A stretch of DNA of 29,322 bases from Bog-793 sp035625025 (lineage in GTDB: Bacteria > Actinomycetota > Acidimicrobiia > Acidimicrobiales > Bog-793), in the NCBI GenBank assembly GCA_035625025.1, contig DASPQJ010000049.1, forward strand, positions 1 to 29,322, read 5' to 3'. Positions within the stretch are counted from its first letter, which is position 1. Each line of letters begins with the position of its first letter. A program made the translations under genes and the position numbers. Below the pieces are notes generated by a model that worked only from the letters and a program-made list of their open reading frames with translations, was not told where the DNA came from and did not search any database. Below, piece after piece: positions 15,777 through 23,611 of this stretch.

Positions 15777-16034
15777 TCAAACCTCGCCGGACACAACGTC
15801 AACGAGGCGCCGGCCGCGCCGCAAATCGAAACGCACCGTGCCGTTCGCGGTGGCGAACAGCGTGTCGTCCCCGCCGCGTCCGACGTTGACGCCGGCGTGG
15901 AAATGCGTGCCCCTCTGGCGCACGATGATCGACCCAGCGCTGACTGTCTTGCCGTCGGAGGCCTTCACACCGAGCCGCTGGGCCCGGGAATCCCGGCCGT
16001 TGCGGGTCGACCCGCCACCTTTGGTCTTGGACAC
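15777..16034 (-). CDS. rpmA: 50S ribosomal protein bL27
   Basis: Large-subunit protein near the peptidyl-transferase centre. The 85-residue product reads MSKTKGGGSTRNGRDS and has the family block RLGVKASDGKTVSAGSIIVRQRGT followed by FHAGVNVGRGGDDTLFATANG. The start is the GTG at 16034, immediately after the rplU TGA, with GGAGG 5 nt before it inside the rplU end. The N-terminus has no cleavable Firmicute-type leader. The pairing with rplU and obgE is the usual one. Confidence 0.97.
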   Translation of the reverse strand: MSKTKGGGSTRNGRDSRAQRLGVKASDGKTVSAGSIIVRQRGTHFHAGVNVGRGGDDTLFATANGTVRFDLRRGRRLVDVVSGEV

Positions 16035-16388
16035 TCAGGCCTCCTCGGAGTTCTTCCCGGCCTTCCGCGACGACGACTTGCCCGGATTGATCGCGGTGAT
16101 CTCGACGACCGAGTAGTGCTGACGGTGCCCGAAGCGGCGACGGGCCCTGGTCTTCGGGTGGTAGGTGAAGCCGGTGATCTTCGGGCCCTTCGTCGTGCCG
16201 ACGACCTTTCCGACGACTTCCGTCGCGCGCAGCGCGTCACGACCAGCGACGACCGTCGGGCCGTCGACGACGAGGACCGGAGAGAGCGAGACCTCCTCGT
16301 TCTCCGCCGCGCCGAGGAGTTCCAGCTCGACGACGGAACCGATCTCAACGCGTTCCTGCTTGCCGCCGGACACGATCACTGCGTACAT
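16035..16388 (-). CDS. rplU: 50S ribosomal protein bL21
   Basis: Large-subunit protein binding 23S rRNA. The 117-residue product starts MYAVIVSGGKQERVEIGS and contains VLVVDGPTVVAGRDAL, VVGKVVGTTKGPKI and KTRARRRFGHRQHYSVVEITAI, all typical of bL21. It is about 14 residues longer than the common ~103 because of a Ser/Lys-rich tail (KSSSRKAGKNSEEA). The ATG at 16388 has no clear Shine-Dalgarno, matching the near-leaderless promoter just upstream. The stop abuts the rpmA start, so the two are coupled. Confidence 0.97.
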   Translation of the reverse strand: MYAVIVSGGKQERVEIGSVVELELLGAAENEEVSLSPVLVVDGPTVVAGRDALRATEVVGKVVGTTKGPKITGFTYHPKTRARRRFGHRQHYSVVEITAINPGKSSSRKAGKNSEEA

Positions 16389-16397
16389 GAGGGAGCC

Positions 16398-16406
16398 ATC
16401 GTAGCA
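16398..16406 (-). promoter_or_regulatory. Extended -10 promoter of rplU-rpmA
   Basis: On the minus strand TGCTACGAT (16406-16398) is an extended -10 (TGn followed by TACGAT). The predicted start lies about 3 nt before the rplU ATG at 16388, so the message would have almost no leader. No -35 is evident, as expected for extended -10 promoters. The 79-nt gap to the upstream rne stop has no convincing terminator. Confidence 0.55.
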
Positions 16407-16467
16407 AGGGGCGGAGGTTCCCCAGCCGACCCCGGTGACCCGGGATCGCCGAGCTGGCGTCGCCCCG

Positions 16468-18207
16468 TCACTCAGCGTCTTCGGGGAAGATGATCCCGCG
16501 TCCTTTGCACATCGGACACGTTTCGCTCAACGCCTCCAAGAGCCCCTCGCCGACGCGTTTCCGGGTCATCTCGACAAGGCCGAGCTCGGATATCTCGAAG
16601 ACCTGAGTCGGCGTCTTGTCGCGGGCCAGCGCGTTGCGCAGCGTCGCCGCGACCTCCAGGCGGTTCGGTTTCAGCTCCATGTCGATGAAATCGATGACGA
16701 TGATGCCGCCGATGTCTCGCAGGCGCAGCTGGCGGGCGATCTCCTCGGCTGCTTCGACGTTATTGCGGAACACGGTCTCCTCGAGGCTCGACGAGCCGAC
16801 GTTCTTGCCCGTGTTGACGTCGATCACCGTCAACGCCTCGGTCCGCTCGATGATGATCGACCCGCCCGAAGGGAGCCAGACCTTGTGGTTGAGGGCCTTG
16901 TGGAGCTGTTCGTGGATGTGCTGCCGCTCGAAGAGCGGCAGGTCCTCCACGACGGGGTCGTAGTACTCGACGCGATCGGCGAGCGACGGGTCGATCTCGG
17001 CGACATAGGACTGGACGAGTTCGAAAAGCGCCTCGTCGTCGACGATGACCCCGCGGTATTCCTCGGTGAACTCCTCGCGGATCACCCGCAGCGCGATGTG
17101 CGGTTCCGAGTACAAAAGCGCCGGCGCCGAGACGCGGCGCGCCCGGTCGGCGATCTCGTCCCATTTCTTCACGAGCTGGGCGACGTCCCGGCGGAGATCC
17201 TCGGCGCTCGCACCCTCGGCAGCCGTCCGGACGATGATCCCGTGACCCTCGGGCCGGATCCCGTCGAGGACCTTGCGCAACCGCTTGCGCTCGCGATCGT
17301 CGAGTCGCTTCGAGATACCGCTGGCGCTCGACTCCGGCACGAGCACGACGAAACGGCCGGGGATCGAGACCTCCTGGGTGAGTCGGGCGCCTTTCACACC
17401 GATCGGGTTCTTCGTGACCTGACAGATGATCGTCTGGCCCGGTCGCAGCAGGTGCTCGATGCGCGTCGTGCCCGGGTCACGCTCGATCCCCTCGTCGCGG
17501 TCCGTCTGCACATCGCCCCAGTACAGGACGGCGTTCTTCGGTGTCCCGATGTCGACGAACGCCGCCTCCATCCCCGGCAGGACGTTTTTCACCCGGCCGC
17601 GGTAGATGTTGCCGTCGATCTGGTTGGCATCGTCGAGGGCCCGGGCGACGTGGTGCTCGATGAGCGACCGACCCTCGAGCACCGCGATCTGGGTCGCGTC
17701 CTGGGCGACGTGGACGCACATCAGGTAGCGCCCGACCGGCCGGCCCTTGCGCTCCCGGCCCCGGCGCCGGCCGGTCGACGTCCGGCCCGCTTCGGCGGGG
17801 AGCTCAGTCACTTCCCCCGCCACCTCGGCGGCGTCCGAGCTGGGACGCGCCGGACGAGTGGAGAGCGCGCCGGCGTGAGCCGCGCGGTTGGGTCGCGGCG
17901 GTGCCGCGGCCTCGTCGCCACTCCCGGTTCCCGCTTGCGGTCCGGCGCGGGGCCGTCCGCCCCGACCACGACCGCCGCGGCGACGGCGACGAGGTTTCGG
18001 AGGGCCGACCGGACCCGTCGTGTCGGCGCCCCCGTTTACGACGCGCACGGAAGGCGCCGGGCGGGTGTCGCCGATCTTCGGCTTGGGCGGTGGCGCCTCA
18101 GACCTTAGGGTGCCAGCCGGCGCCTCCAAGGCCGCGCCGGACACCACGGAGCCGATGGAGCTCCGAGGCTCTCCGGCGTGGATGGCGCCGGTCGTCGGGT
18201 CGGACAT
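16468..18207 (-). CDS. rne: Ribonuclease E/G family endoribonuclease
   Basis: Single-strand-specific endoribonuclease for mRNA decay and rRNA/tRNA processing. From the ATG at 18207 it is 579 residues. The first ~150 are low-complexity and basic (PKPRRRRRGGRGRGGRPRAG), a probable RNA-binding tail placed N-terminally as in other actinobacterial RNase E. The catalytic core follows: S1 domain with GNIYRGRVKNVLPGMEAAFVDIG, 5'-sensor region NPIGVKGARLTQEVSIPGR, the metal-binding Asp in VIDVNTGKN and in IVIDFIDM, and the Zn-link CPMCKGRG at the end. It ends there, with no long C-terminal degradosome scaffold. A longer in-frame start at 18408 exists but would translate strong leader hairpins; AAGGGA lies 9 nt before 18207. 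RNase E versus G naming is a matter of convention. Confidence 0.92.
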   Translation of the reverse strand: MSDPTTGAIHAGEPRSSIGSVVSGAALEAPAGTLRSEAPPPKPKIGDTRPAPSVRVVNGGADTTGPVGPPKPRRRRRGGRGRGGRPRAGPQAGTGSGDEAAAPPRPNRAAHAGALSTRPARPSSDAAEVAGEVTELPAEAGRTSTGRRRGRERKGRPVGRYLMCVHVAQDATQIAVLEGRSLIEHHVARALDDANQIDGNIYRGRVKNVLPGMEAAFVDIGTPKNAVLYWGDVQTDRDEGIERDPGTTRIEHLLRPGQTIICQVTKNPIGVKGARLTQEVSIPGRFVVLVPESSASGISKRLDDRERKRLRKVLDGIRPEGHGIIVRTAAEGASAEDLRRDVAQLVKKWDEIADRARRVSAPALLYSEPHIALRVIREEFTEEYRGVIVDDEALFELVQSYVAEIDPSLADRVEYYDPVVEDLPLFERQHIHEQLHKALNHKVWLPSGGSIIIERTEALTVIDVNTGKNVGSSSLEETVFRNNVEAAEEIARQLRLRDIGGIIVIDFIDMELKPNRLEVAATLRNALARDKTPTQVFEISELGLVEMTRKRVGEGLLEALSETCPMCKGRGIIFPEDAE

Positions 18208-18564
18208 GAGAGAAATCCCTTCTACGACGCGCACGATTGCGGTGCGCGGGAACCACCGCGCCGGCGCGGGCGAAAGATTCGCCGCGCCTTGCAGCGGTGG
18301 GGCCAGATCGATCTGATGAGTCGCGTCCCGCGGCGGGAAACGGCGTTCCCACCAGGGGGGCGGCGACGATTCGCGGGGCGCGCAACCCCCCGGGGGTTCG
18401 CGCGCCATGGGTGACGGGTCCGGGCGCGACCGGCGCGCGCCGGGGTCGCCGACGCGTTCTGCCTGGTTGCGGCGTGATCATCCTGGCACCACTCTAACCC
18501 GGGGTCTCGGGGCCTCTCGTTCCTGTCCCGTTGCAATCAGATGAACAATGCGGCCCGACCGTTG
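18208..18564 (-). promoter_or_regulatory. Long structured 5' leader of the RNase E/G gene
   Basis: This 357-nt gene-free stretch holds three strong inverted repeats in the rne leader: 18426-18449 (GCGACC/GGTCGC around a perfect CCGGCGCGCGCCGG), 18377-18406 (arms of about 14 bp meeting with almost no loop) and 18263-18288 (11 bp with one bulge and a short loop). A TAGAGT box at 18496-18491 would give a leader of about 280 nt, though no -35 is evident. In E. coli the long rne leader lets RNase E cut and downregulate its own message; a similar role here is inference. The part next to the mrdA stop (18497-18564) shows nothing clear. Confidence 0.5.
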
Positions 18565-20640
18565 TCAGCGCGCGCCGGCGAGCTCGCCGACCCCGTGGGC
18601 GTACAGGTAGTTGAAGATCTGCCGGGCGACCGGCGCCGCCGCCGAGGCGCCGAAACCCGCCTGGTTGATCTCGACGGCGACGACGTAGCGCGGCGCTTGG
18701 CCCCGCGGTCCGCCGAAAGCGACGAACCAAGAGGTCGGCTGGACGACGTCGTTGACTGTCACCGTGGCGGTCCCGGTCTTGCCGGCGATATCCCACTTGG
18801 CGAAGTTGAAACCGGTGAAGTCCGCGTAGGCGGTGCCGAGCGGGTTCTGCACGACCCCCTCGAGCCCCGTGAGGATCGCATCGCGGGTCGCAGCCGACAT
18901 CGTGACGTGGTCGACGACGCGTGGCACGAAGCGCTTGACCACCCTGCCAGTCGGCGAGAGTATCGACGCGGCGAGCTCCGGGGCGTAGCGGGTGCCACCG
19001 TTGGCGAAGGTCGCGTACGCCGTGGCGAGCTGGACCGGCGTGACGACGGTCTCGCCCTGGCCGAAGGCCATCTCGACGTTGTCACCGAGGTACCAAGTGT
19101 CGGCGTAGACCTTCGGTGCCTGTTTGTGGAGCAGATGGCGAACGGCTTGACTGTCGACCCAGCCGTTCTGGACCTCGTTCTCGGGGAGGTCGATCCCGCT
19201 CGGAACCCCGAGCCCGTAGAGATGGGCCTCGTTCTGGATCGGGGTCATGCCGAAAACGGCGCGGTCCTCCCAGAAGCGTCCGCCGAGCGTGTAGAAAAAG
19301 ACGTCGCTCGACCTCGTCAGGGCCTCGACGACGTCGACGTTGCCGAGTGGCACGTTGTCGGCATCATGGAGCGGCTTGCTGCCCGGGAGGGGATAGGTGC
19401 CCGTGTCGTCGATGATCGTCGACGGCGTGATCAGACCGTCGTTCAAGGCGGCTGTCGCGGTAACGAGCTTGAAGGTCGACCCCGGCGGCTGGAAGCCCTG
19501 GACGGACCAGTTGTTCAGCGGCCAGCCGACCTCGGAGTTCAATTCCTGGTAGCGGGCGTTCGTCATCCCGGTGATCCACCAGTTGTCGTCGTAGCTTGGG
19601 TAGGACGCCATCGCGAGATCCTGACCGTTGCGGGGGTCGAGCACGACCGCGGCCCCGAGCGGTGCCGCTTTGCCCGTGGCGTGAAGGACACCGATCTCGC
19701 TGGCGAGGGCGGCGCTGACCTCCTTTTCCAGGCTGAGGTCGATGTTGAGCTCGACCGAGTCTCCCGGCTCGGGGGTCTTCGCCGACACCGTCCTCACCAC
19801 CTGGCCCTCGGGGTTGACCGCCTCGGTGACGACGCCCGGTTTGCCCTGCAGGTAGAGCTCGTACTGGCTCTCAAGTCCCGACTGCCCGACGATCTCGCCC
19901 TCGTGGTAGCCATACTTCGCCCACTGGGCGAGCTCTGGAGCGGTGATCTGGCGCACGTAACCGATCGTCTGGGTCGCGAGATCCGAATACGGGTAGTCGC
20001 GAACCGACTCCTGGCGGGCGTCGACCCCCGGAAACTCCGCCGGGTGCTGCTCGATGTACAGGACCGCTGCGGGCGACACCTTGTAGGCCACCGGGATCGG
20101 CTGGTACGGGCTGAACTGGTTGCTCGTCAGGTCGGCGTCGATCCCTTTCAGCGAGAGTCCCGGGATCAAGGCGACGAGCCGGCGTTTCACGGCCGGGTCG
20201 GCGATCCGGGCGCCTTTCAGGCCCGGCGTCGTCTGCACGGTCACGACCCACTCGAAGGTGTCCTTGGCGAGCGACTGTCCGCCCCGGGCGAGGATCTCGC
20301 CCCGGGGTGCCGGCGTCACGACCTCCCGCGTCGTCGTCTGCGCCGCGGCGACGTGCAGCTTGCGTCCCTGGAGGACCTGGAGCGACCAGAGCCGGACGAG
20401 CAGGGTGCCGAACATCCCGGTCACGACCACCGCCGCGATCGAAAGCCGGATGCCGACACGCACTCGTCGGCGGGGCTTCCGTTCTCCCGCGCTGCGTCGA
20501 CCCTTTCTCCCCGGGGCGTGTCGTGGCGTCGAGGCCCGCGGCGGGGGCAGGTCCAAGACTTTGCGGGGGCGGACTTCCCCGTTCCAGCGCGCCGCTCGGC
20601 GGGCGCGGTCGGCGCGGCGGGTGTACTTCCGCCAGTTCAC
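18565..20640 (-). CDS. mrdA: Penicillin-binding protein 2, class B transpeptidase of cell elongation
   Basis: Peptidoglycan DD-transpeptidase that works with the MreBCD elongasome. The start is the GTG at 20640, forming a GTGA overlap with mreD, with GGGAG 9 nt upstream; the product has 691 residues. A basic cytoplasmic tail of about 70 residues precedes a single membrane anchor (RLSIAAVVVTGMFGTLLVRLW). The dimerisation/pedestal domain contains RGEILARGGQSLAKD. The transpeptidase domain has the active-site Ser388 in PPGSTFKL, the second motif SSD in LTRSSDVFF, and Lys621 in GKTGTATV. It is the last gene of the mreBCD cluster. The N-terminal tail is longer than usual for PBP2, and the start inside it is less certain than the rest. 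Confidence 0.93.
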   Translation of the reverse strand: MNWRKYTRRADRARRAARWNGEVRPRKVLDLPPPRASTPRHAPGRKGRRSAGERKPRRRVRVGIRLSIAAVVVTGMFGTLLVRLWSLQVLQGRKLHVAAAQTTTREVVTPAPRGEILARGGQSLAKDTFEWVVTVQTTPGLKGARIADPAVKRRLVALIPGLSLKGIDADLTSNQFSPYQPIPVAYKVSPAAVLYIEQHPAEFPGVDARQESVRDYPYSDLATQTIGYVRQITAPELAQWAKYGYHEGEIVGQSGLESQYELYLQGKPGVVTEAVNPEGQVVRTVSAKTPEPGDSVELNIDLSLEKEVSAALASEIGVLHATGKAAPLGAAVVLDPRNGQDLAMASYPSYDDNWWITGMTNARYQELNSEVGWPLNNWSVQGFQPPGSTFKLVTATAALNDGLITPSTIIDDTGTYPLPGSKPLHDADNVPLGNVDVVEALTRSSDVFFYTLGGRFWEDRAVFGMTPIQNEAHLYGLGVPSGIDLPENEVQNGWVDSQAVRHLLHKQAPKVYADTWYLGDNVEMAFGQGETVVTPVQLATAYATFANGGTRYAPELAASILSPTGRVVKRFVPRVVDHVTMSAATRDAILTGLEGVVQNPLGTAYADFTGFNFAKWDIAGKTGTATVTVNDVVQPTSWFVAFGGPRGQAPRYVVAVEINQAGFGASAAAPVARQIFNYLYAHGVGELAGAR

Positions 20641-21176
20641 CGCACGGCGCTCCCACCCCGCGGTACGACGAGGCCGAGACGGGCCCGCGATCCGGCGAAC
20701 ACCCACCGCAGACACCGCAGCGCCGGCCACGAAAGGACGATGGCGCCGAGCGTGACGACGACAACGGCATACACCGTGCCCAGGCCGAGCAGGCCGGACC
20801 GCCCGGTGAGCGCGCCGAGGAGCGCGTAGAGGAGCGTTCCGGCGGCGGAAGCGGCGACGCACACCGCGGCCTGCGTGCTCTCGACATCGCGGGCCGCGAT
20901 GTTCGCCTGCAACAGGCCGGTGCCGAACCCGACGAGGACGAAGGTGAGCGACGACAGCCCGTAGGGGAGGTTGACGACGAGATCGGCGGCGAGGCCGGCC
21001 AAGAACCCCGCGATAGCGCCGCGCTGGGAACCGGCGGCCATCCCGGCGCACGCGGCGATGAGGATCATCACGTCGGGGTGGGCGCCGAACACGGTGATGT
21101 CGTCGAGCACGGCGACCTGGAACACCAACCCGACGACGACCACGGCAACGAGGCGCAACCAGCCGGACGCGGTCAC
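20637..21176 (-). CDS. mreD: Rod shape-determining protein MreD
   Basis: Integral membrane protein of the elongasome, 179 residues. The hydrophobic profile gives five or six membrane segments: LVAVVVVGLVFQVAVL, HPDVMILIAACAGMAAG, GAIAGFLAGLAADLVV, SLTFVLVGFGTGLL, VCVAASAAGTLLYALLGAL and VYAVVVVTLGAIVL. The motif PDVMILIAACAGM...G..RGAIAGFLAGLAADL is typical of MreD. The start is the GTG at 21176; an AGGA lies about 9 nt upstream. It follows mreC after 27 nt and overlaps the PBP2 gene by 4 nt. Confidence 0.92.
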   Translation of the reverse strand: MTASGWLRLVAVVVVGLVFQVAVLDDITVFGAHPDVMILIAACAGMAAGSQRGAIAGFLAGLAADLVVNLPYGLSSLTFVLVGFGTGLLQANIAARDVESTQAAVCVAASAAGTLLYALLGALTGRSGLLGLGTVYAVVVVTLGAIVLSWPALRCLRWVFAGSRARLGLVVPRGGSAVR

Positions 21177-21203
21177 ACCAGTGTCCTGCTCATAACGGGC
21201 GGC

Positions 21204-22034
21204 TCAACCCGGCTCGAGCCACTCGAGGACGGCGACGAACTGCAGGTCGTCGAGATTGACGATCGGGGTCACGGTGACTGCCGTCGGCGATCCCTCCGAC
21301 GAGACCCGGAGGGACCGCACGACTCCGACCGGGATGCCGGCAGGGATCGCTCCCCCGCCGAGCCCGCTCGTGTAGACGAGCTCGCCCCGGTGAGGGTTGG
21401 TCGACCCCGCGATGTACTCGAGCGTGAGCGGCCGACCGTATCCGGCGCCGAGGGCCCGGTACAGGCCGGTCATACCGACGCTGACCGGTATCGACGAACT
21501 GCGATCAGTGACGAGCAACACCGTCGCGGTCGACGACGAGGCGGATATGACCGAACCGACAAGTCCGGCGTTCCCGACGACAGGCATGCCCGGCCCGACG
21601 CCAGACGACGTCCCGCTGCCGAGCTCGATGGTCGACTGGAAGTTCGACATCGAGTTCCCGATCACCTCGGCCGCGATGAGCGGGATGCCTGCGACGAACG
21701 GCAAGTGGGCCAGCGCGAGGACGCGCTCTGCTTCCGCCGAGGCGTAGGCGTCACCCGCGAGCTTCAGCCGGATCTGACCGAGTGCTTCGCGCAACTGCTG
21801 GTTCTGGGTCTCGAGCGACCCGTAGTGGATCGTTCCGGAGAACACATCGCCGACCGGGTGCAACACCGCCGCGACACCACGCTGGATCGGGCTGATGGCG
21901 TCGCGCACAGCGTTGCGCACGTGGGAGATGGCGTGGCTTGCCTGCCCGTGGTAGTCGAGCGTGAGGACCGTGAGGGAAGCGAGCAGGAGCATCACGAGCG
22001 TCAACCGCTGGCTCGTGCGTCGATTGGCCGCCAC
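21204..22034 (-). CDS. mreC: Rod shape-determining protein MreC
   Basis: Bitopic elongasome protein that links MreB and PBP2 in the periplasmic-side space, 276 residues. It has a membrane anchor at about residues 11-27 (LTLVMLLLASLTVLTLD), a coiled coil around 73-95 (SLETQNQQLREALGQIRLKL) and the beta-rich core with AEVIGNSMSNFQSTIELGSGTSSGVGPGMPVVGNAGLVGSV split over the usual positions, ending RVTPIV..LDDLQFVAVLE-like. The GTG at 22034 is chosen because GAGG lies 8 nt upstream. It starts 19 nt after the mreB stop. Confidence 0.94.
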   Translation of the reverse strand: MAANRRTSQRLTLVMLLLASLTVLTLDYHGQASHAISHVRNAVRDAISPIQRGVAAVLHPVGDVFSGTIHYGSLETQNQQLREALGQIRLKLAGDAYASAEAERVLALAHLPFVAGIPLIAAEVIGNSMSNFQSTIELGSGTSSGVGPGMPVVGNAGLVGSVISASSSTATVLLVTDRSSSIPVSVGMTGLYRALGAGYGRPLTLEYIAGSTNPHRGELVYTSGLGGGAIPAGIPVGVVRSLRVSSEGSPTAVTVTPIVNLDDLQFVAVLEWLEPG

Positions 22035-22053
22035 CAGCCGAGCCTCGAACTGC

Positions 22054-23082
22054 TCAGCGGGTGGAGGACGCGAGCAGCGAGCGGAGGGCGTCGATGTTCT
22101 CGAGGCACATCCCGCCGCCCACCGCGACGCAGGTCAGCGGATCCTGCGCGACGACGATCGGCATGTTCGTCTCGGCCGCCAGCCGGACGTCGAGACCGTG
22201 GAGCAACGCGCCGCCCCCGGTGAGAACGAGTCCCTGGCTCGCGACGTCGGCGACGAGTTCGGGCGGAGTCTTGTCCATCGTCGCCTTGATCGTGTCGACG
22301 ATCGCCGCCACGGGCTCCTCGATCGCGCGCCGGATGTCCTGGGTCGAGGTGACGATCATCTTCGGCAAGCCAGTGACGAGGTCCCGGCCGCGGATCTCGG
22401 CGTGCAGTTCCTCTTCCAGCTCGCAAGCAGAACCGATCATGATCTTGATCTCCTCGGCGGTGCGCTCGCCGAGGGCCAGGCTGTACTCCTTCTTCGCGAA
22501 CGCGATGATCGCCTGGTCCAGCTCGTCACCGGCGATCCGGATCGACTGGCTCGTCACGATTCCGCCGAGCGAGATCACGGCGACCTCGGTCGTGCCGCCA
22601 CCGATGTCGACGACCATGTTTCCCGTCGGCTCGTGGACCGGCAGACCGGCCCCGATCGCCGCCGCCATCGGCTCTTCGATGATGTACGCCTTGCGCGCCC
22701 CCGCGTACTCAGCCGCTTCCTGGACCGCGCGCTTCTCGACGCCCGTGATGCCGGAAGGCACGCAGATCACGATCTGGGGCTTTGAGAAGCGCCGCGAGTG
22801 CACCTTGCGGATGAAATAGCGGAGCATCATCTCGCAGATCTCGAAGTCCGCGATCACCCCGTCTTTCAGCGGACGGATCGCCTGGATGTTGCTCGGGGTT
22901 CGGCCGATCATCCGCTTCGCTTCGTGACCGACGGCGAGCGGCTGACCGTCGAGGACGTTGATGGCGACGACCGAAGGCTCGTTGAGGACGATGCCCCTGC
23001 CGCGCACGTAGACGAGCGTGTTCGCGGTTCCGAGATCGACCGCCATGTCGCGACCCGCGACGCCCCAGCTCTTGGCGTTCAT
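22054..23082 (-). CDS. mreB: Rod shape-determining protein MreB (actin homologue)
   Basis: Actin-like ATPase filament that guides lateral wall synthesis, 342 residues. The sequence shows phosphate-1 motif AVDLGTANTLVYVRGRG, the connect region PLKDGVIADFE, CVPSGITGVEKRAV, phosphate-2 VVDIGGGTTEVAVISLGG, the EE..K helix ERTAEEIKIMIG and the adenosine motif VLTGGGALLHGLD. The ATG at 23082 heads the mreB-mreC-mreD-mrdA unit behind a good promoter. MreB is absent from many actinobacteria but present in Streptomyces and Acidimicrobiia, which fits the proposed lineage. Confidence 0.97.
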   Translation of the reverse strand: MNAKSWGVAGRDMAVDLGTANTLVYVRGRGIVLNEPSVVAINVLDGQPLAVGHEAKRMIGRTPSNIQAIRPLKDGVIADFEICEMMLRYFIRKVHSRRFSKPQIVICVPSGITGVEKRAVQEAAEYAGARKAYIIEEPMAAAIGAGLPVHEPTGNMVVDIGGGTTEVAVISLGGIVTSQSIRIAGDELDQAIIAFAKKEYSLALGERTAEEIKIMIGSACELEEELHAEIRGRDLVTGLPKMIVTSTQDIRRAIEEPVAAIVDTIKATMDKTPPELVADVASQGLVLTGGGALLHGLDVRLAAETNMPIVVAQDPLTCVAVGGGMCLENIDALRSLLASSTR

Positions 23083-23117
23083 GACCGGCCTGCTTCCCGT
23101 TTCACGACTATCCGGCC

Positions 23118-23146
23118 AGGTTAGGGCAGTACTTGCGACCGAACAA
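23118..23146 (-). promoter_or_regulatory. Promoter of the mreBCD-mrdA unit
   Basis: On the minus strand TTGTTC (23146-23141) and TAACCT (23123-23118) are separated by exactly 17 nt, matching TTGnnn/TAnnnT of the housekeeping sigma factor. Transcription would start near 23111, leaving a leader of about 28 nt before the mreB ATG. This is the best two-box promoter in the window. Confidence 0.6.
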
Positions 23147-23188
23147 GGCGCCGCCTGCCGGACCCGCGGGGCCGTCGTGCCTGGTCGG

Positions 23189-23599
23189 CTAGTCCAGTTC
23201 GGGAAAGAACAGCGCGATCTCCCGTGCCGCCGACTGCGGCCCGTCAGAGCCGTGGACGAGATTGTCCGGCGTCGTGCTCGCCAAATCCCCCCGGATCGAA
23301 CCGGGCGCGGCCTGGGCGGGATCCGTCGCGCCCATCAGGCTGCGCACGACCGTCCAGACTTCCGGCGGACCCACCACGACCATCGCGAGGGCCGGGGAAC
23401 TCGTGATGAACGCGACGAGGTCGTCGAAGAACGGCTTGCCGAGGTGTTCCTCATACAGGCGCTTGGCGAGCTCGGCGTCGACGAGCAGGAGCCTCGCAGC
23501 GACGAGGCGGAGTCCCTTGCGCTCGAGGCGCGCGATGACCTCACCGACAAGGCCGCGTCGAACGGCGTCAGGTTTGCAAATCACGAGAGTTCGATCCAT
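23189..23599 (-). CDS. ndk: Nucleoside diphosphate kinase
   Basis: Transfers the gamma phosphate from ATP to nucleoside diphosphates through a phospho-histidine. The 136-residue product starts MDRTLVICKPDAVRRGLVGEV and has the family blocks YEEHLGKPFF, MVVVGPPEVWTVVRSLMGATDP and GSIRGDLA; catalytic His116 lies in NLVHGSD. The ATG at 23599 is 12 nt after the folC stop. The 42-nt space between its stop and the mreB promoter has a weak imperfect GC inverted repeat but no clear terminator. folC-ndk adjacency is common in actinobacteria. Confidence 0.97.
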   Translation of the reverse strand: MDRTLVICKPDAVRRGLVGEVIARLERKGLRLVAARLLLVDAELAKRLYEEHLGKPFFDDLVAFITSSPALAMVVVGPPEVWTVVRSLMGATDPAQAAPGSIRGDLASTTPDNLVHGSDGPQSAAREIALFFPELD

Positions 23600-23611
23600 G
23601 CGGCCTGGACC

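Noticed and set aside
18208..18408. In-frame N-terminal extension of the RNase E/G gene from the ATG at 18408
   Set aside because: It would translate two of the three strong hairpins and yields an unconserved sequence. The ATG at 18207 has a ribosome binding site.
23147..23188. GC inverted repeat after ndk as a terminator
   Set aside because: The stem is imperfect and no U-tract follows; it may be chance in GC-rich DNA.
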